DNA of 64,000 bases from positions 1-64,000 of the forward strand of contig JAKQIT010000048.1 in assembly GCA_029556915.1 (NCBI GenBank), written 5' to 3'. The translations under genes and the position numbers were made by a program. The first letter of the stretch is position 1. Each line of letters begins with the position of its first letter. This DNA is from Pseudomonadota bacterium. Its GTDB lineage: Bacteria; Pseudomonadota; Gammaproteobacteria; Burkholderiales; Methylophilaceae. A model generated the notes under the pieces. The model saw only the letters and a program-made list of their open reading frames with translations, was not told the DNA's origin and searched no databases. Positions 17,025-26,865 of this stretch are shown here, one piece after another.

Positions 17025-17603
17025 ATGGCTGTATCTTTAGTAAAAGGTGGAAATGTATCTCTTTCCAGAACGTCACCAGAACTTAAAAATATTCTACTTG
17101 GGTTGGGGTGGGATGCTCGCTCAAGTGATGGTGAAGATTTTGACTTAGACGCGAGCGTGTTCATTCTGAATGAACATGGAAAGGTTCGTAGCGATGAAGA
17201 TTTTATCTTCTACAACAACTTGGTGTCAAAATGTAAATCTATTCAGCACATGGGGGACAACAGAACTGGTGCTGGAGATGGGGATGATGAAGCCGTAATG
17301 GTGAATCTTGATAAGGTGCCTGCTGACATTCAGCGACTAGCAATTACTGTGACTATTCACGACGCTGTATTGAGAAAGCAAAACTTCGGCCAAGTGGCGG
17401 ATGCATATATGCGAATTGTCAATGTAGACAATGATCTTGAGATAGCTCGTTTCGACTTATCTGAAGATTATAGCACTGAGACGGCTATGATTTTTGGTGA
17501 AGTATATCGCCATAATGGCGAGTGGAAGTTTAAGGCCGTCGGTCAGGGTTTTGCTGGTGGGTTAGACGTAATGTGTAGCAATTTTGGTGTGCAAGTAGCT
17601 TAA
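17025..17603 (+). CDS. terD: TerD-family protein (paralogue 1)
   Basis: 192 residues with the whole TerD fold: opening [61 protein letters not shown] and the C-terminal [14 protein letters not shown]. The paired acidic motifs (D-x-D-L-D and GDGDDE) are the known calcium-binding sites of TerD. These cytoplasmic proteins are thought to form a membrane-surface complex with TerC-like partners. It is the closest relative of the paralogue at 18941. It lies 21 bases before a VWA gene in the operon. Confidence 0.95.
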   Translation: MAVSLVKGGNVSLSRTSPELKNILLGLGWDARSSDGEDFDLDASVFILNEHGKVRSDEDFIFYNNLVSKCKSIQHMGDNRTGAGDGDDEAVMVNLDKVPADIQRLAITVTIHDAVLRKQNFGQVADAYMRIVNVDNDLEIARFDLSEDYSTETAMIFGEVYRHNGEWKFKAVGQGFAGGLDVMCSNFGVQVA

Positions 17604-17624
17604 ATAAATTATAAGGGGTAATAA

Positions 17625-18263
17625 ATGCGTCGCTTACCAGTATATCTATTGTTAGATACATCAGGTTCTATGTCTGGAGAACCGATAGAGGCCGTAAAAA
17701 ACGGCATGCAAGTGCTTGTGTCAACTCTTCGTCAAGATCCTTATGCGTTAGAGACAGCATTTTTAAGTATCATTACTTTTGATAGCGTAGCTACACAAGT
17801 GTGTCCTTTAACTGAATTAGCGACATTTCAGCTGCCAAACCTAGTTGCAACTGGAACAACTGCACTGGGTGCAGGCTTAGAGCTTCTTGCGCAAAGGATC
17901 AGCAGTGAAGTTACAACAAGTACCGCTGAAGTAAAGGGCGACTGGAAGCCACTTATTTTCATAATGACTGATGGAGAGCCAACGGATGATTGGCAAAAAG
18001 GACTTAACGCGCTTAAGAAGATTAAGACTGGCGTAATCATCGCTTGTGCCGCAGGCCCTAACGCTAACACGAATATACTTAAGAGTATCACGGAGGTCGT
18101 TGTGCAGCTTGATACAGCCGATTCTGCAACAATAAAAGCCTTCTTTAAATGGGTTTCTGCCTCAGTTTCTACTGGTAGTCAGAAAGTTGACTCTGGACAA
18201 AAAGAAGTAGTTGGTCTCGATGATCTTCCGCCACCTCCACCAGAAGTAAATGTAGTCGTTTAG
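17625..18263 (+). CDS. VWA-domain TerY protein
   Basis: 212 residues, a single von Willebrand A domain starting RRLPVYLLLDTSGSMSGEPIEAV. The MIDAS metal site is complete: DTSGS (residues about 9-13), the TG-T region ATGTTALGAGL and TDGEPTDDW. The tail is Pro-rich (DDLPPPPPEV). TerY proteins are cytoplasmic adaptors that pair with TerD, kinase and phosphatase in Ter systems. It closely resembles the second VWA protein at 20081 (same LPPPP tail), indicating duplication in the operon. Confidence 0.92.
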   Translation: MRRLPVYLLLDTSGSMSGEPIEAVKNGMQVLVSTLRQDPYALETAFLSIITFDSVATQVCPLTELATFQLPNLVATGTTALGAGLELLAQRISSEVTTSTAEVKGDWKPLIFIMTDGEPTDDWQKGLNALKKIKTGVIIACAAGPNANTNILKSITEVVVQLDTADSATIKAFFKWVSASVSTGSQKVDSGQKEVVGLDDLPPPPPEVNVVV

Positions 18264-18276
18264 CGAGGGCAAAACA

Positions 18277-18924
18277 ATGGCTGTTAGTTTGAAAAAAGGT
18301 CAGGGAGTTAGTCTTAAAAAGAACGAGTATGACTTATCTAAAGTTACGATTGGTCTTGGATGGGATGTTAATGAAGAAAAAACTGGTGGTGGGCTTCTTG
18401 GTTTTTTATCAAAAAAACCAAAAGAATATGATTTGGACGTCGTTGCATTCCTGCTAAATGAGAACGGTAAAGTTAATGATCTTGGCCCTATAGAGAATGG
18501 ACATCCATCATTGAAAAATGGTGATGTTGTATATTTCAACAATCTAAAGCATTTCTCTGGGCAGATTTGGCTGACAGGAGATAACCGCGATGGTGCTGGC
18601 AGTGGTGATGATGAGCAAATAATTGTAAACTTAAATTCTCTGTCTGACAAATACACAAAAGTTGTCTTTGTTGTCCAGATTTACAAGGGCAAAAGTAACA
18701 ATCAGGACTTCAGCAAGGTCCAGAATGCTTTTATCAGAGCTGTAGATGCAAGAGGATCGGAGATGACGCGCTTTGATTTGTCTGGAGATTCAAGTTATGC
18801 TAATCATTGCTCAATAACATTTGCCGAGCTTGCACGGGAAGATGGTGGAAGCTGGAAATTTACTGCTATTGGTACGCCGCATGAAGAAGACAGTTTTGTC
18901 TACTCTTTGAAAAAATACATCTAA
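18277..18924 (+). CDS. TerD-family protein (paralogue 2, with insert)
   Basis: 215 residues. TerD motifs run in order: [50 protein letters not shown] and WKFTAIG. Compared with paralogues 1 and 3 it has an insertion after the GLGWD strand ([14 protein letters not shown]) and a longer loop before the GDNR motif, like the TerX-type members. The second Asp of the DLDAS motif is DLDVV here, so one calcium site may differ. It starts 13 bases after the TerY gene. Confidence 0.93.
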   Translation: MAVSLKKGQGVSLKKNEYDLSKVTIGLGWDVNEEKTGGGLLGFLSKKPKEYDLDVVAFLLNENGKVNDLGPIENGHPSLKNGDVVYFNNLKHFSGQIWLTGDNRDGAGSGDDEQIIVNLNSLSDKYTKVVFVVQIYKGKSNNQDFSKVQNAFIRAVDARGSEMTRFDLSGDSSYANHCSITFAELAREDGGSWKFTAIGTPHEEDSFVYSLKKYI

Positions 18925-18940
18925 CTATATAAGGGAAATT

Positions 18941-19516
18941 ATGGCTGTTAATCTTCAAAAAGGTGGGAATACATCTCTTACATCTAGTAATCCTGGTTTA
19001 AAAAAAATCATTGTTGGGTTAGGGTGGGATGATCGAGCGACGGCTGGGGATGATTTTGATTTAGATGCATCTGCATTTGTATTAAGTGAAAATGGAAAAG
19101 TTCGTCGTGATGATGATTTCATTTTTTATAACAACGCAACTTCTCAATGTGGTGCTGTGAAGCACATGGGCGATAACCGTACTGGTGATGGAGATGGAGA
19201 TGATGAACAGGTTGAAGTAGATTTATCAAAAATCCAATCAGATGTTAAGAAAGTAGCAGTTTGTGTATCTATTCATGAGGCTGTGTCGAGGCGACAGAAC
19301 TTTGGAATGGTTCAAAATGCATTTATTAGAGTTATTGACGCTAGTAGCAATGAAGAGTTAGCACGTTTCGATTTGTCTGAAGATTTTAGCATTGAAACAT
19401 CTGTAGTCTTTGGCGAGATATATAAGCACAACGAGGAATGGAAGTTTAAGGCTGTTGGGCAAGGATTCTCTGGTGGCCTTGAGAACTTGTTGAGTCATTT
19501 TGGGATAAATATTTAA
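18941..19516 (+). CDS. terE: TerD-family protein (paralogue 3)
   Basis: 191 residues, clearly a sister of paralogue 1: [61 protein letters not shown] and [12 protein letters not shown]. Both calcium-binding acidic motifs are intact. The terD/terE symbols are used loosely, because assignment between the two near-identical types cannot be made by eye. It is followed 10 bases later by the TerB-like gene. Confidence 0.93.
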   Translation: MAVNLQKGGNTSLTSSNPGLKKIIVGLGWDDRATAGDDFDLDASAFVLSENGKVRRDDDFIFYNNATSQCGAVKHMGDNRTGDGDGDDEQVEVDLSKIQSDVKKVAVCVSIHEAVSRRQNFGMVQNAFIRVIDASSNEELARFDLSEDFSIETSVVFGEIYKHNEEWKFKAVGQGFSGGLENLLSHFGINI

Positions 19517-19525
19517 GGAATAAAT

Positions 19526-20029
19526 ATGGGTTTGTTTGATATGTTTAAGGGTGACTCCGGTCAAGAAATGACACCGCCTTTAGCTCTCACTATATCTATG
19601 CTTTATATGATTGGTGCAGATGGCGAAATTGCAAATGAGGAAATTGGCCAGCTACTAGCTGTAATTGGAGGAGCCGACAGTAATGGAGCTATTGGTGTTG
19701 GAGGAAACAATCAAGCGATGCTTGATAAAGCCATAAAGTATTGGAAATCAAAAAATACAGAACAATTCTTTACAGAAGCTACACCGATTCTATCTGATGC
19801 ACAGAGGATGTGTATTCTGGCAAATATTTGCGATTCACTGTTATCTGATGGAACAGCAGCAAGGCAGGAGCAAGAATTATTTAATAAATTTTTAAAGGCA
19901 TTTGATGTTAGTGAAGAAAGGTTCCGTCCATTCTTTGAGGTTATATCATTGAAGAATGATAGGTCAGTTTTTAGAAATGCGAATCATCCTAAGAATCAAG
20001 CTGGCTATAAGGTTAATTTGTCTAAGTAG
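19526..20029 (+). CDS. terB: TerB-like protein
   Basis: 167 residues, mostly alpha-helical. The TerB-fold features are an early helix with ALTISMLYMIGADGEIANEEIGQLLAVIGG, where the D-G-E-I acidic turn is the usual divalent-metal site, and a second half with CILANICDSLLSDGTAARQEQELFNKFLKAF, a matching D-G motif. Two D-G turns are the family hallmark. It has a short N-terminal FDMFKGDSG segment. TerB proteins associate with the inner membrane via TerC. The residues after the fold are unassigned. Confidence 0.85.
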   Translation: MGLFDMFKGDSGQEMTPPLALTISMLYMIGADGEIANEEIGQLLAVIGGADSNGAIGVGGNNQAMLDKAIKYWKSKNTEQFFTEATPILSDAQRMCILANICDSLLSDGTAARQEQELFNKFLKAFDVSEERFRPFFEVISLKNDRSVFRNANHPKNQAGYKVNLSK

Positions 20030-20080
20030 TATTTTTGAGGACGGAGTACATTTAATTACATAATAAGTGAATTTAAAAAT

Positions 20081-20722
20081 ATGAGCGAAAGAAGACTCCC
20101 CGTTTACTTATTACTAGACACATCTGGGTCTATGAAAGGTGAGCCTATTCAGTCAGTTAATGTTGGGCTTCATAGTATGGTGAATGCGCTTCGGCAAGAT
20201 CCTTATGCTCTTGAGTCGGTGTACTTAGGATTGATTACATTTGATATAGATGCTAAAGAGATTTTTCCACTAACGCCACTTGATGAAGTTCAGATTCCTG
20301 AAATTCAAGTGCCAAATTCAGGACCTACTTTTTTGGGGGCGGCACTTGAGCTCTTGATTCAACGATCTGATCAGGAAATTATTAAAAGTACCCCTAATCA
20401 GAAGGGAGATTGGCGGCCGCTGTTATTTATTATGACTGATGGTAGCCCATCAGATCTCCAGACTTTCCGTGACATGATTCCAGAATTAAAAAAACGTAAT
20501 TTTGGCAATATTGTGGCTTGTGCGGCAGGCCCTAAAGCAAAAATAGAAGTTCTAAAAGAGCTGACTGACACTGTGGTGCATTTGGATACAACGGACTCTG
20601 CAACATTCTCACAATTTTTCAAGTGGGTCTCTGCTAGTGTTGCAGCCGGAAGTAGTAGCGCAGGTGTTACTGAGCCAACGAACTTACCTCCCCCTCCAGT
20701 CGAAGTACAAGTTGTAATCTAA
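20081..20722 (+). CDS. VWA-domain TerY protein (second copy)
   Basis: 213 residues with a single VWA domain: RRLPVYLLLDTSGSMKGEP, then GPTFLGAALELL and TDGSPSD complete the MIDAS site. The tail is TNLPPPPVEV, mirroring the protein at 17625. The two probably arose by duplication and may form alternative adaptors for the same kinase/phosphatase pair. A 51-base gap after TerB contains no obvious promoter. Confidence 0.92.
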   Translation: MSERRLPVYLLLDTSGSMKGEPIQSVNVGLHSMVNALRQDPYALESVYLGLITFDIDAKEIFPLTPLDEVQIPEIQVPNSGPTFLGAALELLIQRSDQEIIKSTPNQKGDWRPLLFIMTDGSPSDLQTFRDMIPELKKRNFGNIVACAAGPKAKIEVLKELTDTVVHLDTTDSATFSQFFKWVSASVAAGSSSAGVTEPTNLPPPPVEVQVVI

Positions 20723-20746
20723 GTTCTTAAATGATGGCATAACTCA

Positions 20747-21271
20747 ATGAGCGCATTTAGAAATTTAATCTTATTGGGTGTATTTGTCTTTATGGGTTAT
20801 TCATTTGTTAACACTAAACCCAGTTCTAACTCCTCTATTGAGCCATCTGTAGAAACTAATACTTCAAAATTTGATGAGCCTCAGCAACCAATCCCAAATT
20901 CCGGCGTTATTGCATATGATTATTTAGATGGGGTCGCACCATTCACTATACGCACTAGGAATGATGGGACACATTTTTATATCAAAATAGTAGAAATAAG
21001 TAGTAGCAGAGTTGTTGGTGTCTACTTTGTTAGAGCTGGTGAGTCAGTAGAGTTACAGGTTCCGTTAGGAAATTATGAGTTGAAGTATGCATCTGGACAA
21101 AACCGGTATGGCGAGAGTTTTCTTTTTGGCCCCAGTAAAAGTTATAGCAAGGCAGATACAAGTTTTAATTTTTATGATGATGGATATCAAGTCAGTGGCT
21201 ATACCATCGAACTATTCCAGCAGGTGAATGGCAATCTTCACACTTCTGGAATATCACATAGTCAATTTTAA
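20747..21271 (+). CDS. Membrane-anchored hypothetical protein in Ter operon
   Basis: 174 residues. One hydrophobic helix at residues 5-20 (NLILLGVFVFMGYSFV) acts as a signal anchor. A Ser/Pro-rich linker follows, then a beta-rich domain with APFTIRTRNDGTHFYIKIVE, RAGESVELQVPLGNYELKYASG and YGESFLFGP. This resembles an exported beta-sandwich that places its domain in the periplasm. I know no name for it. Its place between two VWA genes suggests a cell-envelope contact for the Ter complex. Confidence 0.75.
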   Translation: MSAFRNLILLGVFVFMGYSFVNTKPSSNSSIEPSVETNTSKFDEPQQPIPNSGVIAYDYLDGVAPFTIRTRNDGTHFYIKIVEISSSRVVGVYFVRAGESVELQVPLGNYELKYASGQNRYGESFLFGPSKSYSKADTSFNFYDDGYQVSGYTIELFQQVNGNLHTSGISHSQF

Positions 21272-21283
21272 GGAGTCAAAAGT

Positions 21284-22339
21284 ATGCGCCGTTTACCAGT
21301 CTTTTTTGTGCTTGACGTTTCTGAGTCAATGGTCGGCGAAAATGTGAAAAAGCTGGATGAAGGACTGAATAGCATTATTCGAACCTTACGCCAAGACCCA
21401 CATGCTTTAGAAACTGTATATGTCAGCGTGATCGCTTTTGCTGGCAAAGCGCGAACGATTGTTCAGCTTATTGAGGTGGCTTCATTCTATCCTCCGAAAA
21501 TGCCTATAGGCGGTGGAACCTCGCTTGGAGGTGCGCTCTTTCATCTAATGGCTGAAATTGATAAAACTGTTGTTAAGACAACATTAGACACCAAAGGTGA
21601 TTGGAAGCCTATTATTTACCTTATAACGGACGGAAAACCAACAGACTCAGTCAGTAGTGCGATTTCAAAGTGGAAGTTAGAGTATGCAAATAGGGCAACT
21701 TTAGTTGCGATTGCGCTTGGAAAATTTGCGGACATTGGCGTTCTTAAGCAACTTACCGAATATGCAATGATTCTAGAAAACACTCGCGATGAAGATTTTA
21801 AAAAGTTCATTGCATGGGTAACAGATTCAGTTAAGAGTCAAAGCAAAAGTGTAAGTGACACTTCTACCGATAATGCAAATCTTGCAAAAATTGATGAAGC
21901 AGTACTTTCCTTAATTAAAGATTCGAAGGATTTACGACCAGCCGATCCAGACTATGTCATTCTTACAGGGCGTTGCCAGCGGACACGTTTACCATATTTG
22001 ATGAAGTATGAGCGGAATACTCAGAAAGTTAAACATCAAGACTTTGCTATGGATGCGACGCATTACATGGTTTCAGGTTGCTATCCTGTTGGAGAAGAAT
22101 ACTTTGAGTGGTCTGATGGTGCGAGTGGTCAACTGAAGGTGAATACCAGTGAGTTATTAGGAACACCCGGTTGCCCTCATTGTGGAAATGCTTCAGCTTT
22201 TGCAATGTGCGATTGTGGCGGAATTCTGTGCGTTAATGGGCCAGGTATCGCTGTGTGCCCATGGTGTGAAAAGGAAGTGGAGTTCAGCTTTGGAGCTGCT
22301 GGTAGTGAAGGTTTTGATGTTAACCGAGCTCGGGGATAG
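21284..22339 (+). CDS. VWA protein with TerY-C zinc domain
   Basis: 351 residues. Residues 1-185 are a VWA domain (RRLPVFFVLDVSESM, where Glu replaces the Gly of DxSGS, so D-x-S-x-S is kept; GGTSLGGAL; TDGKPTD). The C-terminus (residues about 215-345) is the cysteine-rich TerY-C region, with GCPHCG, CDCGGILC and CPWCEKEVEF, probably two zinc-binding clusters. This is the VWA member of the TerY-P triad. It is immediately followed by the PP2C and the kinase genes with gaps of five bases, so the three are co-translated. Confidence 0.92.
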   Translation: MRRLPVFFVLDVSESMVGENVKKLDEGLNSIIRTLRQDPHALETVYVSVIAFAGKARTIVQLIEVASFYPPKMPIGGGTSLGGALFHLMAEIDKTVVKTTLDTKGDWKPIIYLITDGKPTDSVSSAISKWKLEYANRATLVAIALGKFADIGVLKQLTEYAMILENTRDEDFKKFIAWVTDSVKSQSKSVSDTSTDNANLAKIDEAVLSLIKDSKDLRPADPDYVILTGRCQRTRLPYLMKYERNTQKVKHQDFAMDATHYMVSGCYPVGEEYFEWSDGASGQLKVNTSELLGTPGCPHCGNASAFAMCDCGGILCVNGPGIAVCPWCEKEVEFSFGAAGSEGFDVNRARG

Positions 22340-22344
22340 TTGCT

Positions 22345-23901
22345 ATGAAGCGTCCTGTTGAACAAGAGGTTCTACTAAGAGGGTTAGTTGAAGATATCTT
22401 TGATCCTAGAGAAGGAGCCATGCGTAAATTTCGAGATCAAACAACGGACAGGGATGTTAAAGATTTTTCTAAGAAAGAGGAAGTGTTAAGTGCAACCTAT
22501 GAGTATTTGTCTAAAGTTTTAAAAATATGGAATGAGCATTGTGGCAAGCCTGCTAACAAGCGAACTATCAACACGTCTCTTGGCAGCTCTCTAAAAATAT
22601 CTGACTACGAAAATGGTAAAAATAAAATGGATTCAATATCATCTGAAAGTGAAAATACCCCCATAGCATCAGGGGCGATACCTACAAATGCACCCACACC
22701 GGTTGTACCGAATCCAAAAATATCTTTTAGCTTAAAGAATGCCAAAGTTAGTGAGCCTTATTTTGCTGAGCTACAAATTCAAGGTGAGACTGAAAACAAA
22801 AAGGTTGTAATTAATGAGGTTGTATTTCCTGAAGGACTTGGGCTTTCTGCACTCGAACATGATTTTAGAAAGGTTTCAGGGTCACCTCTAATTGATGGCG
22901 AGAAAAAAGTCTTTGTTCGTTATCAATTTCAAGATGCAAAACCTGAGAATCCTTTACTCCAAGGCGAATTTAATCTTTTCATTAACCCTGACCCTAAATC
23001 TCTATGGCTTAAAAAAGAACCAGACCCCTCACTTCCATACTTTAAGAAACATCTAGATAATCATTCAATAAAAACAAAAGATAATTACATTATGGCCGCT
23101 GCAAGTCGTCGTGGCCGATCCCACGAACATGGCGGTACATTTCGCGATGATGACTTCCTTTTGGCGACAGAGCATGGGTGGGATATTCTCGTTGTAGCCG
23201 ATGGCGCAGGCAGTGCAAAAAGCTCACGTAAAGGTTCTGCGATTGCCGTAAATAAATCTGTTCAGTTTCTTTTAACGGCACTCTCTACACAGAGCTCTAA
23301 GATAGAGCAAGAGGCAACGACTTGGTTCGCCAATCAGTCAGGTAGTCAGCATGGTGTGAAATCAGCACTATATGAAACGTTTGGTAGAGCAGCTTTTGCT
23401 GCAGTTAAGGCTATTGAAGAGGAAGCGTTTTCGATGAATGCGCCTCCTAAAGACTACTCGACGACCCTGTTGCTTGCTGGACACATAAGGCTACCAATTG
23501 GACATTTTTTTGCAGCTTATTGGGTCGGTGATGGAGGTGTTGGGGTCTACGAGAAAGGTAAGCATCTTCAGCTACTTGGTGACGTTGATAGCGGCGAGTT
23601 TGCTGGACAGACAAGATTTCTGGACAAGCAGGTTGTAACCCCTGAAGAACTAATGAAAAGATTACGATTTGCCGTAACAGATGAGTTTACTGGACTTGTA
23701 CTAATGACAGATGGTGTCACAGATCCAAAGTTTGAGACCGACAATAATCTTGCAAACCTTCAAAAGTGGGATGATTTATGGAATGAGCTTGAACCGTTGT
23801 TAGCCAATAAAGATCATGCATCAGACAAATTGCTTGAGTGGCTAGAATTTTGGTCACCAGGCAATCATGACGATCGCACCATTGCAATACTTTCTAAGTA
23901 G
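22345..23901 (+). CDS. PP2C-family Ser/Thr phosphatase of TerY-P triad
   Basis: 518 residues. The first 240 are not catalytic: a Lys/Asp-rich helical stretch, then a beta-rich segment (FSLKNAKVSEPYFAELQIQ) resembling an Ig-like fold. The PP2C domain follows from about residue 250, with DDDFLLATEHGWDILVVADG, GSAKSSRKGS, YWVGDGGVGVY, LMTDGVTDP and the terminal NHDDRTIAIL. These hold the acidic metal ligands. It would reverse phosphorylation by the kinase encoded just downstream. Confidence 0.92.
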   Translation: MKRPVEQEVLLRGLVEDIFDPREGAMRKFRDQTTDRDVKDFSKKEEVLSATYEYLSKVLKIWNEHCGKPANKRTINTSLGSSLKISDYENGKNKMDSISSESENTPIASGAIPTNAPTPVVPNPKISFSLKNAKVSEPYFAELQIQGETENKKVVINEVVFPEGLGLSALEHDFRKVSGSPLIDGEKKVFVRYQFQDAKPENPLLQGEFNLFINPDPKSLWLKKEPDPSLPYFKKHLDNHSIKTKDNYIMAAASRRGRSHEHGGTFRDDDFLLATEHGWDILVVADGAGSAKSSRKGSAIAVNKSVQFLLTALSTQSSKIEQEATTWFANQSGSQHGVKSALYETFGRAAFAAVKAIEEEAFSMNAPPKDYSTTLLLAGHIRLPIGHFFAAYWVGDGGVGVYEKGKHLQLLGDVDSGEFAGQTRFLDKQVVTPEELMKRLRFAVTDEFTGLVLMTDGVTDPKFETDNNLANLQKWDDLWNELEPLLANKDHASDKLLEWLEFWSPGNHDDRTIAILSK

Positions 23902-23906
23902 ATATT

Positions 23907-25421
23907 ATGGCAAAAGCAAAAGTTATCAAGACCCAAACTTCTGAAGGCCGTCCGATTGAATTCGTTGATGAAATAATTGGTGCTGGAGGGATGAAAGATG
24001 TTTATTTCAGTCCAGACAAAAGTTATGTAGTCGCATTTTTTAGGGATAAGCAAGACAATCAAGCTAAAGATCGTTTGGAAATGATTACTGGAAAGAGCAA
24101 ACAGAGTATTTTTAATAATGTAGGTGGCGATTATTGGAAAAATTTGCTTTGCTGGCCTACCGACATGCTGGAACACGACGGACGACTTGGTGTGGTTGCT
24201 CCTACGTATAACAAACAGTTCTTTTTTGAGTATGGGTCTAAGAATAATGACTTTCTAGGTATTAAGGGGAAAGACAAAGAGGGTAAGTGGTTTGCGAGTG
24301 CTAGTAACCAAAACCGTTTTCTTGATCCAAGAGAACGTGGTGACTGGCAAAACTACCTTAGAATAGGTATCCTATTAAGTAGAGCTGTAAGGCGACTTCA
24401 TGCCGCAGGATTAGCTCACTCAGACTTGTCTTATAAAAACGTGTTAGTTAATCCTGTTACAGGAGCTTCTTGCATTATCGATATTGATGGCTTAGTTGTG
24501 CCAGGAAAATATCCTCCTGACGTTGTAGGGACGCCTGACTTCATCGCACCTGAAGTTATTATGACTAATCATCTCAAAAAAGATGACCCGAATAGAAAAC
24601 TGCCAAGTATTTATACAGATCGTCATGCATTGGCTGTTTTAATCTACATGTATTTGCTTTATCGGCATCCATTACGTGGCGATAAAGTACACGATATGGA
24701 TCCTCAGAAGGATGAAGAATTATCGATGGGGGCAAAGTCCCTTTTTGTTGAACATCCAACAGATAACAGCAATAGAATTAAAGTTGCAAATGTTAAGCCA
24801 ACGGAGCTTCCTTGGAAGGATACAGCAAAAATACCTTACTCAGTTACAGGCCCATATCTAGTGCCTCTGTTCCAGCGGGCTTTTATTGATGGTCTCCAAG
24901 ACCCCAGTAAACGTCCAACAGCCGATGAGTGGGAGTTTGCACTAGTTAAAACAATTGATCTAGTCCAACCTTGTCAGAATGCTAGTTGTGATCAGAAGTG
25001 GTATGTATTTGATAACTCAAAAAAACCAAAATGCCCATTTTGCGAAACTGTATATAAAGGCAAGTTGCCAGTACTGAATCTTTATTCATCTCGGAAGGAA
25101 GGGCAGTTTCGACCAGAGAATCATAGGCTCATGGTGTATACAAACCAGTCATTATGGCAGTGGCATACTAATCGTAACGTCGTTCCGAATGAGCGCGTTA
25201 CTGATGAGCAAAAAAAACGAGAAGGCTATTTTGTATTACATAAAGATGTCTGGTATCTCGTTAATGAGCGAATGAGCGAATTGATAGACATAACCGATCC
25301 TAACGATAAAAAAGTAATTCCAATAGGCGGTAAGGTCGAACTTTCAGAAGGAAAACAACTGTTGTTTTCAAAACAGGATGGTGGCCGTTTAGCTGTGGTT
25401 CAACTTGTGGACAGCAAATAG
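23907..25421 (+). CDS. Protein kinase of TerY-P triad
   Basis: 504 residues. Kinase domain with glycine loop IIGAGGMKDVYF (residues about 22-33), a catalytic loop HSDLSYKNVLVN near residue 171, and IDIDGL as the DFG equivalent, followed by GTPDFIAPEV in the activation segment. After residue 350 there is a zinc ribbon (CQNASCDQKWY and KPKCPFC) and a beta-rich tail that could be an FHA-like or SH3-like module. All catalytic residues appear present. Cytoplasmic. Its last base pairs overlap the GTG of the PgpA gene. Confidence 0.9.
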   Translation: MAKAKVIKTQTSEGRPIEFVDEIIGAGGMKDVYFSPDKSYVVAFFRDKQDNQAKDRLEMITGKSKQSIFNNVGGDYWKNLLCWPTDMLEHDGRLGVVAPTYNKQFFFEYGSKNNDFLGIKGKDKEGKWFASASNQNRFLDPRERGDWQNYLRIGILLSRAVRRLHAAGLAHSDLSYKNVLVNPVTGASCIIDIDGLVVPGKYPPDVVGTPDFIAPEVIMTNHLKKDDPNRKLPSIYTDRHALAVLIYMYLLYRHPLRGDKVHDMDPQKDEELSMGAKSLFVEHPTDNSNRIKVANVKPTELPWKDTAKIPYSVTGPYLVPLFQRAFIDGLQDPSKRPTADEWEFALVKTIDLVQPCQNASCDQKWYVFDNSKKPKCPFCETVYKGKLPVLNLYSSRKEGQFRPENHRLMVYTNQSLWQWHTNRNVVPNERVTDEQKKREGYFVLHKDVWYLVNERMSELIDITDPNDKKVIPIGGKVELSEGKQLLFSKQDGGRLAVVQLVDSK

Positions 25422-25918
25422 TGATTACTCCTACTTGGCGATTTATTTTATCCAATCCTGTAAATTTTTTGGCATTTGGTTTTGGTGCAGGATTAAGTCC
25501 AAAGGCGCCCGGAACAGTTGGCACGCTTGTCGGATACCCACTTTATTTTCTGTTAATTGGTTATCTACCGTTTAATATAGTATTGATCGCTTTGACAGCA
25601 CTATATCTGCTTGGAATATGGCTATGTGATGTTGCTGGCAAGGCCATTGGAGTGTCCGATCACTCAGGTATCGTCTGGGATGAAATTGTAGCAATGGCAT
25701 TGGTGCTGTGTTTCTCACCACAGAATATTTATGGATATGTTGGTGCTTTCCTGGCATTTAGATTATTCGACATTGTGAAGCCATGGCCCATCAATTTGAT
25801 TGATGAAAAAATGGATAATGGCAATGGCGTGATGTTTGATGATTTAATTGCGGCAGGATATTCCATTGCTCTTATTCAAACAATCATTCACTTTTTCCCG
25901 CAATACCAAGCGATATAG
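25421..25918 (+). CDS. pgpA: Phosphatidylglycerophosphatase A-like protein
   Basis: 165 residues, PgpA family: FGAGLSPKAPGTVGTLVGYP near the N-terminus, SDHSGIVWDEIVAM in the middle (the D-x-x-G and D-E residues are catalytic), FRLFDIVKPWPI and a C-terminal DDLIAAGYS with hydrophobic helices. It is an integral inner-membrane enzyme that removes the phosphate from phosphatidylglycerophosphate. The start is GTG overlapping the kinase stop by one base (TAGTG). Its place inside a Ter operon is odd. It may be a second copy specialised for the stress response, or its substrate may be different. Confidence 0.88.
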   Translation: MITPTWRFILSNPVNFLAFGFGAGLSPKAPGTVGTLVGYPLYFLLIGYLPFNIVLIALTALYLLGIWLCDVAGKAIGVSDHSGIVWDEIVAMALVLCFSPQNIYGYVGAFLAFRLFDIVKPWPINLIDEKMDNGNGVMFDDLIAAGYSIALIQTIIHFFPQYQAI

Positions 25919-25929
25919 GCTCTTAACTT

Positions 25930-26724
25930 ATGGGAATATTTGACGCAATCACGAATAAGATAAAGTCTATTCAACAAAATTCGGCTAATAAGAAAGAGTT
26001 TCACGACCTTGTGCTTCAGGCTGTTGCGGATGGTCAACTAACTGACGCTGAAATTAAAACTATTGGTTCAAAGTATCAAGCGTTTGGACTTAACAAAGAC
26101 GACATCAAAGGTCTCGGCGTTAAAGCTTATGAGAAAGCTGCAAATATTATTATGGCTGATGGAGTAGTTTCAGATATCGAGATGGATCAATTAATACGTA
26201 TTCAGAAACTTCTGATGATCCAAGATAATGAAATTAGCGTAATAAAATCTTCAATATCACGTATTCAGAGAATTAACCGGATTCAAACTGGCACGTTGCC
26301 TAGCATTAATCCAACAGGGTTGATTCTACAGAAGGGAGAGATTGCACACTGGGAGGAAGCTGCAAACTATCTTGAGGAAAAAGTCGTTAAGCGAGGATAC
26401 GTTGGCGGGTCGCAAGGAGTTAGTTTTAGGTTGATGAAAGGTGTTACCTATCGTGTTGGCGCATCAAAAGGCAATCTTGTTTCAGAGACAGCTGTAGTGC
26501 CAACATCCACTGGAAAGCTTGTGATAACAGATCGGAGAGTGGTTTTTAGCGGAGACAAAAAATCATTCAATATCAAATTAGATTCAGTCTTGAATTTAGA
26601 TATGTATTCAGATGGATTGAATATTACCGATGGGAAAGGTGTTCCTAGAATTTTTCAGTTTGTTAATAAACTTAATACGGATATCGTTGGTACTGTTCTT
26701 AGTCGAGCAATTAACAATTTATAA
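25930..26724 (+). CDS. TerB-like domain plus C-terminal PH-like domain
   Basis: 264 residues. An N-terminal helical region (residues 1-110) has two acidic turns, AVADGQLTDAEIKTI and IIMADGVVSDIEMDQL, like a TerB repeat pair. A middle helix follows (VIKSSISRIQRI). The C-terminal domain (residues about 135-260) contains LIQKGE-like LILQKGEIAHWEEAA, then GKLVITDRRVVFSGDKKSFNIKLDSVLNLDMYSDGL. That pattern is typical of bacterial PH-like (bPH/GRAM-like) domains, which bind membranes. The gene starts 11 bases after PgpA. Confidence 0.82.
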   Translation: MGIFDAITNKIKSIQQNSANKKEFHDLVLQAVADGQLTDAEIKTIGSKYQAFGLNKDDIKGLGVKAYEKAANIIMADGVVSDIEMDQLIRIQKLLMIQDNEISVIKSSISRIQRINRIQTGTLPSINPTGLILQKGEIAHWEEAANYLEEKVVKRGYVGGSQGVSFRLMKGVTYRVGASKGNLVSETAVVPTSTGKLVITDRRVVFSGDKKSFNIKLDSVLNLDMYSDGLNITDGKGVPRIFQFVNKLNTDIVGTVLSRAINNL

Positions 26725-26865
26725 TAATATGACAATAAACTTAAAATAAGTCTACATCATCAACAAAAACAATTAACAAGGCAAACGTCATGTCATCCAA
26801 TGACCCTATAATAAAAAATCTATTGTCACTTTGCCTAGAATCTTCACGACAAAGAGGAACGAACT

